Shown: piece by piece, positions 19,814-28,265 of the stretch
Numbering within the stretch: position 1 is the stretch's first letter
Layout of the letters: every line of letters begins with the position of its first letter
Assembly: GCF_035978755.1 (NCBI RefSeq)
Contig: NZ_CP108414.1
Span: 310,001 to 374,000, forward strand
Length of the DNA: 64,000 nucleotides
Origin: Streptomyces sp. NBC_01298
GTDB taxonomy: Bacteria; Actinomycetota; Actinomycetes; Streptomycetales; Streptomycetaceae
Reading direction: 5' to 3'
Program-made: the position numbers and the translations under genes
Notes under the pieces: model-generated
What the model was told of the DNA's origin: nothing
What the model saw: the letters and a program-made list of their open reading frames with translations, nothing else
Databases searched by the model: none

Positions 19814-20868
19814 TGGTTTCGCACGCACATCAGGGGACGACCTCCTCCGCCCTCGCCCGTCTGACCGTCGCCGTCGCGCGGCTGGTCGGCATAGGCCCGC
19901 ACGGATACGCGCACCTGCTGGGCATGGCGCCCCACCACCTCAACGACGATCTGTGCCGCACCCCTTCGGCCACGGCCATCCGGATCGCGGAGCTCACCAC
20001 GGTGCACGCTCCCTGGGCCGAGATGTCCGTGCTGCTGGCGCGGGAGTCGGACATCGGCGCCCTCGGGGTCTGGGACTACCTGATCACCTCCGCGCCCACT
20101 CCGCTCGAAGGGATCCGGGACGCCGCGGCCCATTTCGCCACCGTCGCCGACCCCCTGACGGACGGCATGCGGATCACCGAGGACGGCGAGCACGTCACCA
20201 TCGGACACGACAATCGGGCCGACATCACCCACGAGGCGGCCTGCGGCATCCGCGGCTACGCCCTCGGCCTGTACCGGCGCCGGCTCGGCGAAGCCGCGGG
20301 GCGGCGCCTCGTTCCCCTGCGCGTCTCCCTGGCCGCCAAGGCACCCGCGCGGCACGAGGCCCTGGTCGAGCTCTACGGCACCCGGCGCATCGAGTTCGAG
20401 GCCCCGGCCAGTTCGATCACCTTCCGCACCGCCGACCTGGACTCCCCGGCCCCGCACGCCCAGCCCGGGCTGTCGGCGGTGCTCCGCCGGCACGCCGAGC
20501 AGCACCTCGCGAGCGCGATCCCGCTGCACGACTGGCCGGCCCTGTTCCGTACCGCCCTGGCCTCCGCCCACGACGAGGGCGCGCCGACCCTGTCCTCGGT
20601 GGCCCGGCGGATGGCCCTCAGCGCGCGCACCCTCCAGCGCCGCCTCGAGGAGCACGGCACGACCTGGAGCGAGGAGGTCGAGACCCTGCGGCGGGGGCAC
20701 ATCGCCCGGCTGCTCCACGACACCGACCTCAGTGTCGACTCGATCGCCGCCCGGAGCGGTTACGCGGATGCCCGCGCGCTGCGCCGGGCCGTCAAGCGCT
20801 GGTACGGGACGACGCCCGGCGCCCTGCGCCGCACCGGGCGCGGCGTCGACGCTCAGGCCGGGGTGTAG
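19813..20868 (+). CDS. AraC-family regulator with arabinose-binding-like N-terminal domain
   Basis: A protein of about 351 residues. The N-terminal 190 residues resemble the Arabinose_bd domain of the OruR/ArgR-type AraC regulators ('APWAEMSVLLARESDIGALG', then 'VEL.YGTRRIEFEAP'). The C-terminus is a double helix-turn-helix: 'LSSVARRMALSARTLQRRLE' and 'SVDSIAARSGYADARALRRA'. GTG at 19813 was picked for the leaderless promoter signal; the open frame continues upstream to 19693. Placed just after the betaine operon it might control it, but it has its own terminator-separated promoter. Its last 16 bases overlap the 3' end of the convergent LysR gene. Confidence 0.82.
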   Translation: MVSHAHQGTTSSALARLTVAVARLVGIGPHGYAHLLGMAPHHLNDDLCRTPSATAIRIAELTTVHAPWAEMSVLLARESDIGALGVWDYLITSAPTPLEGIRDAAAHFATVADPLTDGMRITEDGEHVTIGHDNRADITHEAACGIRGYALGLYRRRLGEAAGRRLVPLRVSLAAKAPARHEALVELYGTRRIEFEAPASSITFRTADLDSPAPHAQPGLSAVLRRHAEQHLASAIPLHDWPALFRTALASAHDEGAPTLSSVARRMALSARTLQRRLEEHGTTWSEEVETLRRGHIARLLHDTDLSVDSIAARSGYADARALRRAVKRWYGTTPGALRRTGRGVDAQAGV

Positions 20869-21764
20869 CCGCGGGCCCGGACGTGGTCGTGTGCGAGCCG
20901 GGTGAACGCGCGGGCGGCGGCGCTCCGGTAGGCGTTCTCGCGTCCGAGGAGGGCCACCGTGCGGGTGGGCAGGGGCGGTTCGAGGGGGACCGGGGCGAGG
21001 TGGGGGTGGTCCTCCGTGACCGCGTCGGGCAGGACGGTCGCGAGGTCCGTGCGCCGGACGATTTCGGTGAGGGTCTGGACCGAGTTGGCCTCCACCGCGA
21101 TGCGCGGACGCACCCGGTGGCCGGCCAGGTAGGCATCGATGTGCCCGCGGGTGGCGAAGTCACCGCTCAGTAGTACTAGTTGACGGTCCGCCAGGGCGGC
21201 CACGGGCAAGGGGTGGAGTGACTGCGGGCGCTCGGCGGGGCGGGCGGCGGTGACGAGGCCGAGGGTCTCGGCGTACAGCGGGGTCGCGGTGATGCCGGGC
21301 AGGTGCGGGCCGTCGAAGCCGATCCCCAGGTCGAGCTCATCGGCGAGCAGGCCGGTTTCGATGCGGTCCTGGGCCATGTCCTTGAGGTCCAGGGTGATGC
21401 CGGGATGGCGGGCGTGGAGCTCCGCCGCCAGTGGCCCGACGAGGTAGGCGGTGAAGGTCGGCGTCACCGCCAGCCGGAGGTGGCCCCGGGAGAGGTCGGC
21501 GACGTCGTGGACCGCACGTTCGGCGGCGGCGAGGTCGCGCAGGGCCCGGCGGGCGTGGTGGACGTAGGTTTCACCGGCGTCGGTGAGGCGGACGCCGGCG
21601 CGGCCGGTGCGGTCCAGGAGCTGGACGCCGAGGGTGCTTTCGAGCTGCTTGACCTGCTGGGACAGGGTCGGCTGGGAGATCCGCAGCTCTTCGGCGGCGC
21701 GGGTGAAGCCGGCGTGTTCGGCGACGGCGAGCAGGTAGCGCAGGTGACGGAGTTCCAGGGCCAT
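20853..21764 (-). CDS. LysR-family regulator of the cyanate locus
   Basis: A 303-residue LysR-type activator of the CynR group. The DNA-binding region starts at the N-terminus ('LRHLRYLLAVAEHAGFTRAA', 'ISQPTLSQQVKQLE'), followed by the periplasmic-binding-protein-like effector domain. It is divergent from the carbonic anhydrase-cyanase operon, with a palindrome between the two (21774-21790), the usual layout for a LysR regulator and its target. The ATG at 21764 is preferred over one at 21785, which lies inside the palindrome. Cyanate or bicarbonate is the likely effector by context. Confidence 0.88.
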   Translation of the reverse strand: MALELRHLRYLLAVAEHAGFTRAAEELRISQPTLSQQVKQLESTLGVQLLDRTGRAGVRLTDAGETYVHHARRALRDLAAAERAVHDVADLSRGHLRLAVTPTFTAYLVGPLAAELHARHPGITLDLKDMAQDRIETGLLADELDLGIGFDGPHLPGITATPLYAETLGLVTAARPAERPQSLHPLPVAALADRQLVLLSGDFATRGHIDAYLAGHRVRPRIAVEANSVQTLTEIVRRTDLATVLPDAVTEDHPHLAPVPLEPPLPTRTVALLGRENAYRSAAARAFTRLAHDHVRARGYTPA

Positions 21765-21773
21765 GGAGTCCAG

Positions 21774-21790
21774 TATAGATGTCATCTATA
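21774..21790. promoter_or_regulatory. LysR operator (perfect palindrome) between cyn genes
   Basis: TATAGATG, a central T, and CATCTATA form a perfect 17-base palindrome. It contains the ATAG-N7-CTAT version of the T-N11-A LysR box. CTATAGG at 21786-21792 recurs at 21818-21824, 32 bases away (three helical turns), giving a likely second contact site nearer the carbonic anhydrase promoter. Confidence 0.7.
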
Positions 21791-21887
21791 GGAGACATGG
21801 GTAATGCGTCTTGGACGCTATAGGTGCAGGTCGTGCATGGTGGATCTCGTCGGCCCCACGGGTCGGCAGTCATCGAAGGGAGTGACC

Positions 21888-22487
21888 ATGCACGACCTCA
21901 TCGAGGGCGTCGCCCAGTTCCGGCGGGAGGTCTACCCGGGCAAGGCGGAGCTCTTCGCCCGGCTCGCGACGACCCATCGCCCGCGCACCCTGTTCATCAG
22001 CTGCTCCGACGCCCGTGTGGTGCCGGAGCTGATCACCCAGAGCGAGCCGGGCGAGCTGTTCGTCATCCGCACCGCCGGCAACCTCGTCCCCGCGCACGCC
22101 CCCGGCACGGACGGGGTGGCGGCCAGCATCGAGTACGCCGTCGCGGTCCTGGGCGTGAGCGATATCGTGGTGTGCGGGCACTCCGCCTGCGGCGCGATGA
22201 CCGCCCTGGCCGAGCGGCACGACCTCAGCGGCGCACCGGCGGTCGCCGGCTGGCTGCGCCACGCGGACGCCTCGCTCGCCCGTACCGGCGACGGGGAGGA
22301 CCCCCGGAGGGTCGAGGCGCTGGTACGGGAGAACGTACGGGCACAGCTGGCGAACCTGGCCACCCACCCCTCGGTGGCCCGCGCCCTGGCCGCGGGTTCC
22401 GTGACCCTGCGCGGCTGGGTCTACGACATCCGGGCGGGGGGCGTCGAGGAGGTCGGCTCCTCCGCACCCGCCTCCCCCGCGGCCTGA
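21888..22487 (+). CDS. cynT: Beta-class carbonic anhydrase
   Basis: A 199-residue beta-carbonic anhydrase. Zinc ligands are visible in '[10 protein letters not shown]' (Cys plus the Asp-Arg dyad) and '[11 protein letters not shown]' (His and Cys). In cyn operons it supplies bicarbonate for cyanase and stops its loss as CO2. The ATG at 21888 has a GAAGGGAG site; an upstream start at 21804 would overlap the regulator half-site. It is followed after 100 bases by cyanase. The cynT symbol rests on the operon context. Confidence 0.92.
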   Translation: MHDLIEGVAQFRREVYPGKAELFARLATTHRPRTLFISCSDARVVPELITQSEPGELFVIRTAGNLVPAHAPGTDGVAASIEYAVAVLGVSDIVVCGHSACGAMTALAERHDLSGAPAVAGWLRHADASLARTGDGEDPRRVEALVRENVRAQLANLATHPSVARALAAGSVTLRGWVYDIRAGGVEEVGSSAPASPAA

Positions 22488-22587
22488 CCGGCCGCCACCC
22501 CTCGGGCCCCGGGCCCGCGTCTCCCCCACTTCATCCGCCGCTCGCCCCCACCCCCGGTGGGCGGCTCACCCGAAAGGAAGCCCTCTC

Positions 22588-23058
22588 ATGGTGCACGCCC
22601 AGTTCGACAACACCGCCCGTCAGGCCCTGGCCGTCAAGGCCGTGGACGCCAAGATCCGCGAGGACCTGACCTGGCAGCGGATCGCGGACGCGGCGGGCCT
22701 GTCCGTCGCCTTCGTCACCGCTGCCGTGCTCGGCCAGCACCCGCTGCCCCGGGCCTCGGCCGAGGCCGTGGCCGCCCTGCTCGGCCTCGACGCCGACGAC
22801 GCGGTGCTGCTGCAGACCATCCCGACCCGCGGCTCGGTCCCCGGCGGCGCCCCCACCGACCCGACGATCTACCGCTTCTACGAGATGCTCCAGGTCTACG
22901 GCACCACGCTGAAGGCGCTGGTCCACGAGCAGCTCGGCGACGGGATCGTCTTCGCGATCAACTTCAAGCTCGACGTGAAGAAGGTCGCCGACCCCGACGG
23001 CGGCGAGCGCGCGGTCATCACCCTGGACGGCAAGTACCTGCCGACGAAGCCCTTCTGA
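22588..23058 (+). CDS. cynS: Cyanate hydratase (cyanase) with Ser122 replaced by Phe
   Basis: A 156-residue protein, the same length as E. coli CynS and alignable end to end without gaps. It decomposes cyanate and bicarbonate to ammonia and CO2. The N-terminal helical domain is diverged, but '[20 protein letters not shown]' supplies Arg96 and Glu99 and the C-terminus '[13 protein letters not shown]' is identical to that of E. coli. The third catalytic residue, Ser122, lies in 'GDGIISAINF' in E. coli; here the codon is TTC and the stretch reads '[10 protein letters not shown]'. That would remove the serine side chain from the active site. Identity is certain; activity is doubtful. Confidence 0.95.
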   Translation: MVHAQFDNTARQALAVKAVDAKIREDLTWQRIADAAGLSVAFVTAAVLGQHPLPRASAEAVAALLGLDADDAVLLQTIPTRGSVPGGAPTDPTIYRFYEMLQVYGTTLKALVHEQLGDGIVFAINFKLDVKKVADPDGGERAVITLDGKYLPTKPF

Positions 23059-23068
23059 TCCGCCCGGA

Positions 23069-23422
23069 TCAGCGGTGGAGCCGTCGGCTCCAGTCCTCGG
23101 GGAGCCGGTCGGACGGGCCCGGGGCCGGCTGGTCCGCCGGATGGCCGGAGGGCGGGGTCAGCTCGGGGCCGGACTCGTACAGCTCGTTCGCGGCGTAGTC
23201 CCAGAACCAGTCCTCACCCGGTTCGTAGCTCTGCACCAGGGGATGTCCGGTGGACTTCCAGTGGGCGGTGGCGTGCTGGGCCGGCGAGGAGTCGCAGCAG
23301 CCGATGTGGCCGCACTGGGCGCAGCGCCGCAGGTGGAACCACCAGCCGCCCAGCGCGTCGCATTCGACGCAGCCGGCGCCGCTGGGCGGGACGTTCGGGT
23401 CGACTCCGTCGATGGCGGTCAT
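23069..23422 (-). CDS. UBP-type zinc finger protein
   Basis: A 117-residue protein with a UBP-type zinc finger: '[20 protein letters not shown]', '[20 protein letters not shown]', '[19 protein letters not shown]'. The Cys and His spacing matches the ubiquitin-binding ZnF-UBP fold, although bacteria lack ubiquitin; the pocket may bind a free C-terminal Gly-Gly of some protein. The C-terminal 25 residues are Pro-rich and disordered-looking. Its ATG overlaps the kinase stop (ATGA) and has a GAGGAG site, so it is translated with the two-component genes and likely works with them. Confidence 0.85.
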   Translation of the reverse strand: MTAIDGVDPNVPPSGAGCVECDALGGWWFHLRRCAQCGHIGCCDSSPAQHATAHWKSTGHPLVQSYEPGEDWFWDYAANELYESGPELTPPSGHPADQPAPGPSDRLPEDWSRRLHR

Positions 23423-24900
23423 GCGGGCTCCTCTGAACGCTCGGGATCGGGATCGGGATCGGACTCGGGTTCCGGTGGAGTCAGCGGGAGCAGCACCTGG
23501 AAGCGGGTGTCCCCCGGCGCGGACTCGACCTGGAGGCTTCCGTGGTGCTTGTTGACCACGATTCGCCAGGAGATGTCCAGGCCCAGGCCGGTGCCCTCGC
23601 CGACGGGTTTGGTGGTGAAGAACGGGTCGAAGATCCGGCTGCGGATCTCGGCCGGGATGCCGGGCCCCGTGTCGCGGAACTCCACGAGCAGCCGGTCGCC
23701 CGATCGTGCCGTGCGGACCGTCAGGGTGCCCTCGCGGCCGGTGCTCCCGATGGCGAAGACGGCGTTGTCGATGAGGTTGGTCCACACCTGGTTGAGTTCC
23801 GCGGGGTAGGCCGGTACGTCCGGCACGGAGCGGTCGTACTCCTTGACCACCCGGATCCGGGGCCCGATCTTGCCGGAGAGCATCAGCAGGGTGCTGTCGA
23901 GGAGTTCGTGGACGTCCACGACCCGGTGCGGGGCCCGGTCGAGCTGCGAGTACTGCTTGGCGGCGTCGACGAGGTGGGAGATCCGGGTGGTGGAGTCGTC
24001 GATCTCGTCCATCAACAGCTCTGTTTCCACCGTGTAGTTGAGCCAGCCGATGGCGCTCGGCAGGAGGTCCTCGGCCACGCTCGCCGCGACGTGCTCCAGC
24101 CAGTCCGTGTCCAGGCCCGCCTGGACGAAGACCGGCGCGATCCGCCAGCCCTCGGGGACCCCGTGGTCCTCCAGCCAGTCGGCGAGTTCGTCCTCCCGGT
24201 CGGAGGCTTCCAGGGGACTCAACACCGGTGCTTTCGCGACCCGTTCGACGGTGCGTTCCTGGATGTCGATGAGTTCGGCGATCGCCTCGCGGGGGTAGTT
24301 CCCCTGGGAGATGTGGGCCAGCTTGTGCCGCATCTTGCCCACGCGTTCACGCAGGGTGGCCGTGGCCCGGACGGCCGCCGCGGCCGGGTTGTTGAGCTCG
24401 TGGGTGAGTCCGGCGGACAAGGAGCCGAGGGCGAGCAGCCGTTCGCGCTGGCCGATGGCCTGCTGGGTGCTCCTGGAGCCGAAGAAGAGCCCCTCCAGCA
24501 GGTGCGCGGCCATCGGGAACCATTCCCGCATGACGTCCGAGAAGGACTGGGCGGGCAGGACGAAGAACCGCGTCGGCTCGGTCACCCGCATCGAGTTGTT
24601 GTAGGTCTGCGGGACGCGGTCGCCCAGGTAGGCCTGCATGGCTCCCGCGTACACCCCGCGCTGCGAGGTCCGGCCGACCTCCACCTCGTCGCCGCCGACC
24701 CGGCGGGACAGCACCACGGTGCCCTCGATCATCACGTAGAAGCAGGTCGCGGGGTCGCCCTCGGTGTACACGGGGCCGGTGTCGAACCGCTCCACGCGGC
24801 CCTCGGCGCACAGCCGCCCGAGCTGCTCCGGGGTGAGCTTCTCGAACAGGAAGAGCGAGCCGATCTCCTGCGGGGAGCAGGGCATCGCCTGCCCGCTCAC
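23419..24900 (-). CDS. Histidine kinase with N-terminal cyclic-nucleotide-binding domain
   Basis: A 493-residue cytoplasmic sensor kinase without membrane segments. Residues about 15-130 form a cNMP-binding (CAP-like) barrel ('[18 protein letters not shown]', '[11 protein letters not shown]'). The phosphoacceptor is in '[12 protein letters not shown]' (about His167). An unusual helical insert follows, then the ATPase: '[16 protein letters not shown]' (N box), 'FRDTGPGIP' (G1) and '[15 protein letters not shown]' (G2). GTG at 24900 overlaps the stop of the upstream gene (GTGA) with a GGAGGAG site. Coupling to a response-regulator fusion in the same operon makes that protein its likely partner. 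Confidence 0.92.
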   Translation of the reverse strand: MSGQAMPCSPQEIGSLFLFEKLTPEQLGRLCAEGRVERFDTGPVYTEGDPATCFYVMIEGTVVLSRRVGGDEVEVGRTSQRGVYAGAMQAYLGDRVPQTYNNSMRVTEPTRFFVLPAQSFSDVMREWFPMAAHLLEGLFFGSRSTQQAIGQRERLLALGSLSAGLTHELNNPAAAAVRATATLRERVGKMRHKLAHISQGNYPREAIAELIDIQERTVERVAKAPVLSPLEASDREDELADWLEDHGVPEGWRIAPVFVQAGLDTDWLEHVAASVAEDLLPSAIGWLNYTVETELLMDEIDDSTTRISHLVDAAKQYSQLDRAPHRVVDVHELLDSTLLMLSGKIGPRIRVVKEYDRSVPDVPAYPAELNQVWTNLIDNAVFAIGSTGREGTLTVRTARSGDRLLVEFRDTGPGIPAEIRSRIFDPFFTTKPVGEGTGLGLDISWRIVVNKHHGSLQVESAPGDTRFQVLLPLTPPEPESDPDPDPERSEEPA

Positions 24901-26573
24901 GACTCCTCCAGGTACCGGTGGACGAGCATCACGGCCATGGCTCCTTCTCCGACGGCGGACGCGACCCGTTTGGCCGACCGGGCGCGCGCGTCGCCCGCCA
25001 CGAACACGCCGGGCACGCTGGTCTCCAGGTGGTACGGCGGCCGGTCCAGCTCCCACTCGGCCGGCGGCCGTCCGTTCGGGGTGAGGTCGGGCCCGGCCAG
25101 GATGAAGCCGTGGTCGTCGCGCAGCACCGTACCGTCCAGCCAGTCGGTGAGCGGGGCGGCGCCGATGAAGACGAACATCCACTGGGTGTCGACGAGTTCG
25201 GACGCACCGGTGTCCACGTCGCGCAGGGTGAGCTGCTCCAGGTGGCCTTCGCCGTGCGCCGATTCGACGGTGGTGCGGGTGCGCACCGTGATGTTGGGCG
25301 TCTGCTCGATCTGCTGGATCAGGTAGTACGACATCGAGGCGGCCAGGGACTCCCCGCGCACCAGGAGGGTCACCGATTTCGCGCCGCGGGCGAGGTACAT
25401 GGCCGCCTGTCCGGCGGAGTTGGCGCCGCCGACGATGTACACGTCCTGTTCCAGGCAGGAGGAGGCCTCGGTGAGCGAGGAGCCGTAGTACACCCCGCGG
25501 CCGGTGAGGCCGTCGCAGCCCGGAGCGGCGAGCTGGCGGTAGGAGACGCCGGTCGCGAGGATGATGCTCCGCGCGCCGATCGCCGAGCCGTCGGAGAAGC
25601 GGACGACGCGGGCCGCGCCGTTCACCTCGAGTGCGGTGACCTCGCGTGCGGTGAGGATCTCGGCGCCGAACCGGCCGGCCTGGCGGCGGGCCCGTTCGGT
25701 GAGCTGTGCGCCGGACACCCCGTCCGGGAAGCCGAGGTAGTTCTCGATGCGGGAGCTCTGCCCGGCCTGGCCGCCGGTCGCGGACCGCTCGACCAGTACG
25801 GTGCGCAGTCCCTCGGAGGCCCCGTACAGCGCGGAGCCGAGCCCGGCCGGACCTCCGCCGATCACGACGAGGTCGTAGAAGTCGGCGGTCGGCGTGGTCG
25901 CGAGCCCCACGTGGGCGGCCAGGTCGGGGGCGTCCGGCTCGATCAGCACGGTGCCCCCGGGAGTGATCACCACGGGCAGCCGCTGTCCGTCGGATCCGGC
26001 CGCCCGCAGGAGGCGCTGTCCCTCCGGCTCCTCGCAGGAGTACCAGCGGTACGGCACCTGGTTGCGGGCCAGGAACTCCCGCACGCTCGACGAGGGTGCC
26101 GACCAGCGGTGTCCGACCACCTTGGTGGCGGGCACGGGCCGGTGGTCGCCGGTGCGCCAGGCGGTGAGGAGGTCGTCCACGACGGGGTAGAGCTTCTCCT
26201 CGGGCGGGTCCCAGGGTTTGAGGAGGTAGTGGTCGAGGTCGACCACGTTGATCGCGTCGATCGCCGCGTTGGTGTCGGCGTAGGCGGTCAGCAGGACGCG
26301 GCGCGCGCCCGGGTACACGGTGAGGGCCTGTTCGAGGAACTCGATGCCGTTCATCTGCGGCATGCGGTAGTCGGCGAGGATCACCGCCACCAGGTCACCG
26401 CGGAGCTTGAGCTCGCGCAGCGCCTCCAGGGCGGATTCGCCGGACTCGGCGCGCACGATCCGGTACCCGGAGCCGTAGCGCCGGCGCAGGTCGCGGGCGA
26501 TGGCACGGGACACTCCCGGATCGTCGTCCACGGTCAGGATCACGGTCCTCGCCGTATCGGCGGCCTCTGTCAT
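24897..26573 (-). CDS. Response regulator fused to a thioredoxin reductase-like flavoprotein
   Basis: A 558-residue fusion. Residues 8-150 are a receiver domain: acidic pair Asp16-Asp17, phosphoacceptor Asp68 in 'ILADYRMPQMNG', and Lys in 'HYLLKPWD'. Residues about 165-225 look like a glutaredoxin-type fold ('VREFLARNQVPYRWYSC'). From about 240 it is a two-domain FAD/NAD(P)H reductase: 'DLVVIGGGPAGLGSALYGAS', 'GGQAGQSSRIENYLGFP' and 'YIVGGANSAGQAAMYLARG'. The redox CxxC of thioredoxin reductases is absent: that loop reads 'YYGSSLTEASSC'. It may therefore pass electrons elsewhere. ATG at 26573 has a GGGAGAG site. It leads the operon with the kinase and zinc finger. Confidence 0.9.
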   Translation of the reverse strand: MTEAADTARTVILTVDDDPGVSRAIARDLRRRYGSGYRIVRAESGESALEALRELKLRGDLVAVILADYRMPQMNGIEFLEQALTVYPGARRVLLTAYADTNAAIDAINVVDLDHYLLKPWDPPEEKLYPVVDDLLTAWRTGDHRPVPATKVVGHRWSAPSSSVREFLARNQVPYRWYSCEEPEGQRLLRAAGSDGQRLPVVITPGGTVLIEPDAPDLAAHVGLATTPTADFYDLVVIGGGPAGLGSALYGASEGLRTVLVERSATGGQAGQSSRIENYLGFPDGVSGAQLTERARRQAGRFGAEILTAREVTALEVNGAARVVRFSDGSAIGARSIILATGVSYRQLAAPGCDGLTGRGVYYGSSLTEASSCLEQDVYIVGGANSAGQAAMYLARGAKSVTLLVRGESLAASMSYYLIQQIEQTPNITVRTRTTVESAHGEGHLEQLTLRDVDTGASELVDTQWMFVFIGAAPLTDWLDGTVLRDDHGFILAGPDLTPNGRPPAEWELDRPPYHLETSVPGVFVAGDARARSAKRVASAVGEGAMAVMLVHRYLEES

Positions 26574-26724
26574 GGCTCTCCCACCCCGAGCGGCCTGGAC
26601 TGGCGGCGTCACGGCGAGCCGCCCCCACCCGGTTCCCGTCCATCCTAGGGTCGATCGTCCGGGTCCGCGCGGACGGGCGGAGCGGGCCGGACGGCCGGGG
26701 CCGCGCGGGGCGGGATCCGGGGCG

Positions 26725-26765
26725 TCGGGATCCTGGACGGTCGGGGTCCTGGACGGTCGGGATCC
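26725..26765. repeat. 16-base direct repeat, 2.5 copies
   Basis: TCGGGATCCTGGACGG at 26725-26740, a one-base variant at 26741-26756 and a 9-base partial copy at 26757-26765. It lies in the 271-base gap between the divergent reductase fusion and TOPRIM genes and could be a binding array or a slippage product. Confidence 0.75.
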
Positions 26766-26844
26766 GGCGCGGTCCCGGCGGCCCGGCGGACCCGCCGCCG
26801 GAAATTGCGTACCGCCGCGCCGGGAAGTCGATCAGACTCCCCCC

Positions 26845-27498
26845 ATGGCTGACATGGCGGCGTTCGGGGATGCGGTGACCGCGTGGGCGGCCGGTGACGC
26901 CGGTGGGCTCGGTGACGTGGGGGACGCCGCGGAGGCGGCGGACGCGGCGCGCGGGCTCGCCGCGCGGCTGCCCGTACGCACCGTCGTGCTGCTCGAAGGG
27001 GCGAGCGACGCCGAAGCGGTCGGCGCCCTGGCCGCGGCACGGGGCCGGAACCTGGCCGCCGAAGGGATCTGCGTCCTCCCGATGGGCGGGGCCATGAGCG
27101 TCGCGCGCTTCGCCGGGTTCCTCGGTCCGCGGGGCCTGGGCCTGCGCCTGACGGGCCTGTGCGACGAGAGGGAGCGCGACTTCTACGCGCGCGGCTGGGA
27201 GCGCGCCGGCGCCGGACCGGAGGGCTTCTTCGTCTGCGCGGCGGACCTGGAGGACGAGCTCATCCGCGCGCTGGGCGTGCCCCGGGTCGAGGAACTCGTC
27301 CGCGAGGAGGGGGACCACCGCGCCCTGCGGACCTTCCTGCGCCAGCCCGCGCAGCAGGGCCGCACGGCGCAGCAGCAGGTGCGGCGCTTCCTCGGTACGA
27401 AGAAGGGGCGCAAGATCCGCTACGGGCGCGTGCTGGTCGAGGCCCTCGGCCCCGACCGCGTACCGGCGCCCCTCGAAGACCTGTTCGCGATCCTGTGA
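26845..27498 (+). CDS. TOPRIM domain protein (OLD-like)
   Basis: A 217-residue protein with a TOPRIM-type core: 'VRTVVLLEGASDAEAVGALA' carries the conserved Glu51 and 'GLCDERERDF' stands at the Asp-x-Asp position (here Asp-x-Glu). This is the kind of free-standing TOPRIM domain seen at the C-terminus of OLD-family nucleases, without the ATPase. Its C-terminal 50 residues are basic ('RRFLGTKKGRKIRYGRVLVE'), suiting contact with nucleic acid. The ATG at 26845 follows a short leader with weak ribosome site. No ABC-ATPase partner adjoins it, so a defence role is not shown. Confidence 0.72.
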   Translation: MADMAAFGDAVTAWAAGDAGGLGDVGDAAEAADAARGLAARLPVRTVVLLEGASDAEAVGALAAARGRNLAAEGICVLPMGGAMSVARFAGFLGPRGLGLRLTGLCDERERDFYARGWERAGAGPEGFFVCAADLEDELIRALGVPRVEELVREEGDHRALRTFLRQPAQQGRTAQQQVRRFLGTKKGRKIRYGRVLVEALGPDRVPAPLEDLFAIL

Positions 27499-27543
27499 CC
27501 CGCCGCCGCCCGCGGATCGGTGGCGGACCGGTGGCGGACCGGG

Positions 27544-28176
27544 TCAGCCCAGTTGCTCCAGGAAGAACGCGGCCGCGTCCTCGCCGGCCCGGACCCGGGC
27601 CGTCGGGTCGGCGGGCTCCGGGGCGAAGAAGTCGTCGTGCCGGACCGCGGGCCCGACCGAGCGGCCGCTCGCGGTGGGGATGTGGTCCAGGTAGGGCCTC
27701 GTGTCGATCTCGTACGGGGTGATCGTGTCCGCTCCGGCCCAGCGGATGGCGACCGGCACCCGTACGGCCTCCAGGCTCTCCCGGGTGACCATGGCGCCGA
27801 CTCCCGGGGACACCAGGAAGACCGCCCGCACCCGGGAGTCGGTGAGATCGTCGCCGGCGGGAGCCAGCGTGCGCTCCGGCACCTCGTCCTGCGCGTACTT
27901 CGCGCGCAGCGCCTCCAGTACGCCGGGGAACTCGGGGATCTCCGGCAGGGGCGCCTGGCCGTTGGCCACGGCCAGCAGGATGCCCGGATCGATGCGGGCC
28001 CCGGCGAGCGCCGCGGCCGTGTAGCCGCCGATGGAGAAGCCCGCCACGCCGACCGGGCCGAGGGGCTGTTCCTTGGCGTAGAGGCGGACCGGACGCGGAC
28101 GCGCCGGTTCCCGCAGGTCCGGGCGGGATGCGTCGTGCAGGACGCGTATCAGCGGTTCCGCGGTGAAGGCGATCAT
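27544..28176 (-). CDS. Dienelactone hydrolase-like protein, N-terminally truncated
   Basis: A 210-residue alpha/beta hydrolase of the predicted dienelactone hydrolase group. The nucleophile elbow is 'GVAGFSIGGYTAAALAG' (Ser48), and Asp ('WAGADTITPYE') and His ('AVRHDDFFAP') candidates complete the triad. Relatives have about 100 more residues before the elbow, including the oxyanion-hole strand; here the first start codon in frame comes only 47 residues before it. The missing region is replaced by a decaying 15-base tandem repeat reading Arg-Asp-Pro-Val-Pro in the same frame. The gene is either a short variant or a damaged copy. Confidence 0.62.
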   Translation of the reverse strand: MIAFTAEPLIRVLHDASRPDLREPARPRPVRLYAKEQPLGPVGVAGFSIGGYTAAALAGARIDPGILLAVANGQAPLPEIPEFPGVLEALRAKYAQDEVPERTLAPAGDDLTDSRVRAVFLVSPGVGAMVTRESLEAVRVPVAIRWAGADTITPYEIDTRPYLDHIPTASGRSVGPAVRHDDFFAPEPADPTARVRAGEDAAAFFLEQLG

Positions 28177-28248
28177 GGCGGGATCGTACAGAACCGGATC
28201 GTGCGGAACGGGATCGCGCGGAACGGGATCGCGCGGAACGGGATCGCG
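28174..28248. repeat. Five 15-base tandem repeats at the hydrolase start
   Basis: Three exact CGGAACGGGATCGCG units (28204-28218, 28219-28233, 28234-28248) are followed towards the gene by two diverged ones (28189-28203, 28174-28188). The hydrolase ATG lies in the most diverged unit. On the minus strand each unit codes Arg-Asp-Pro-Val-Pro or a variant, in frame with the hydrolase. Confidence 0.9.
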
Positions 28249-28265
28249 CGGACGGAAGGTCCGGG

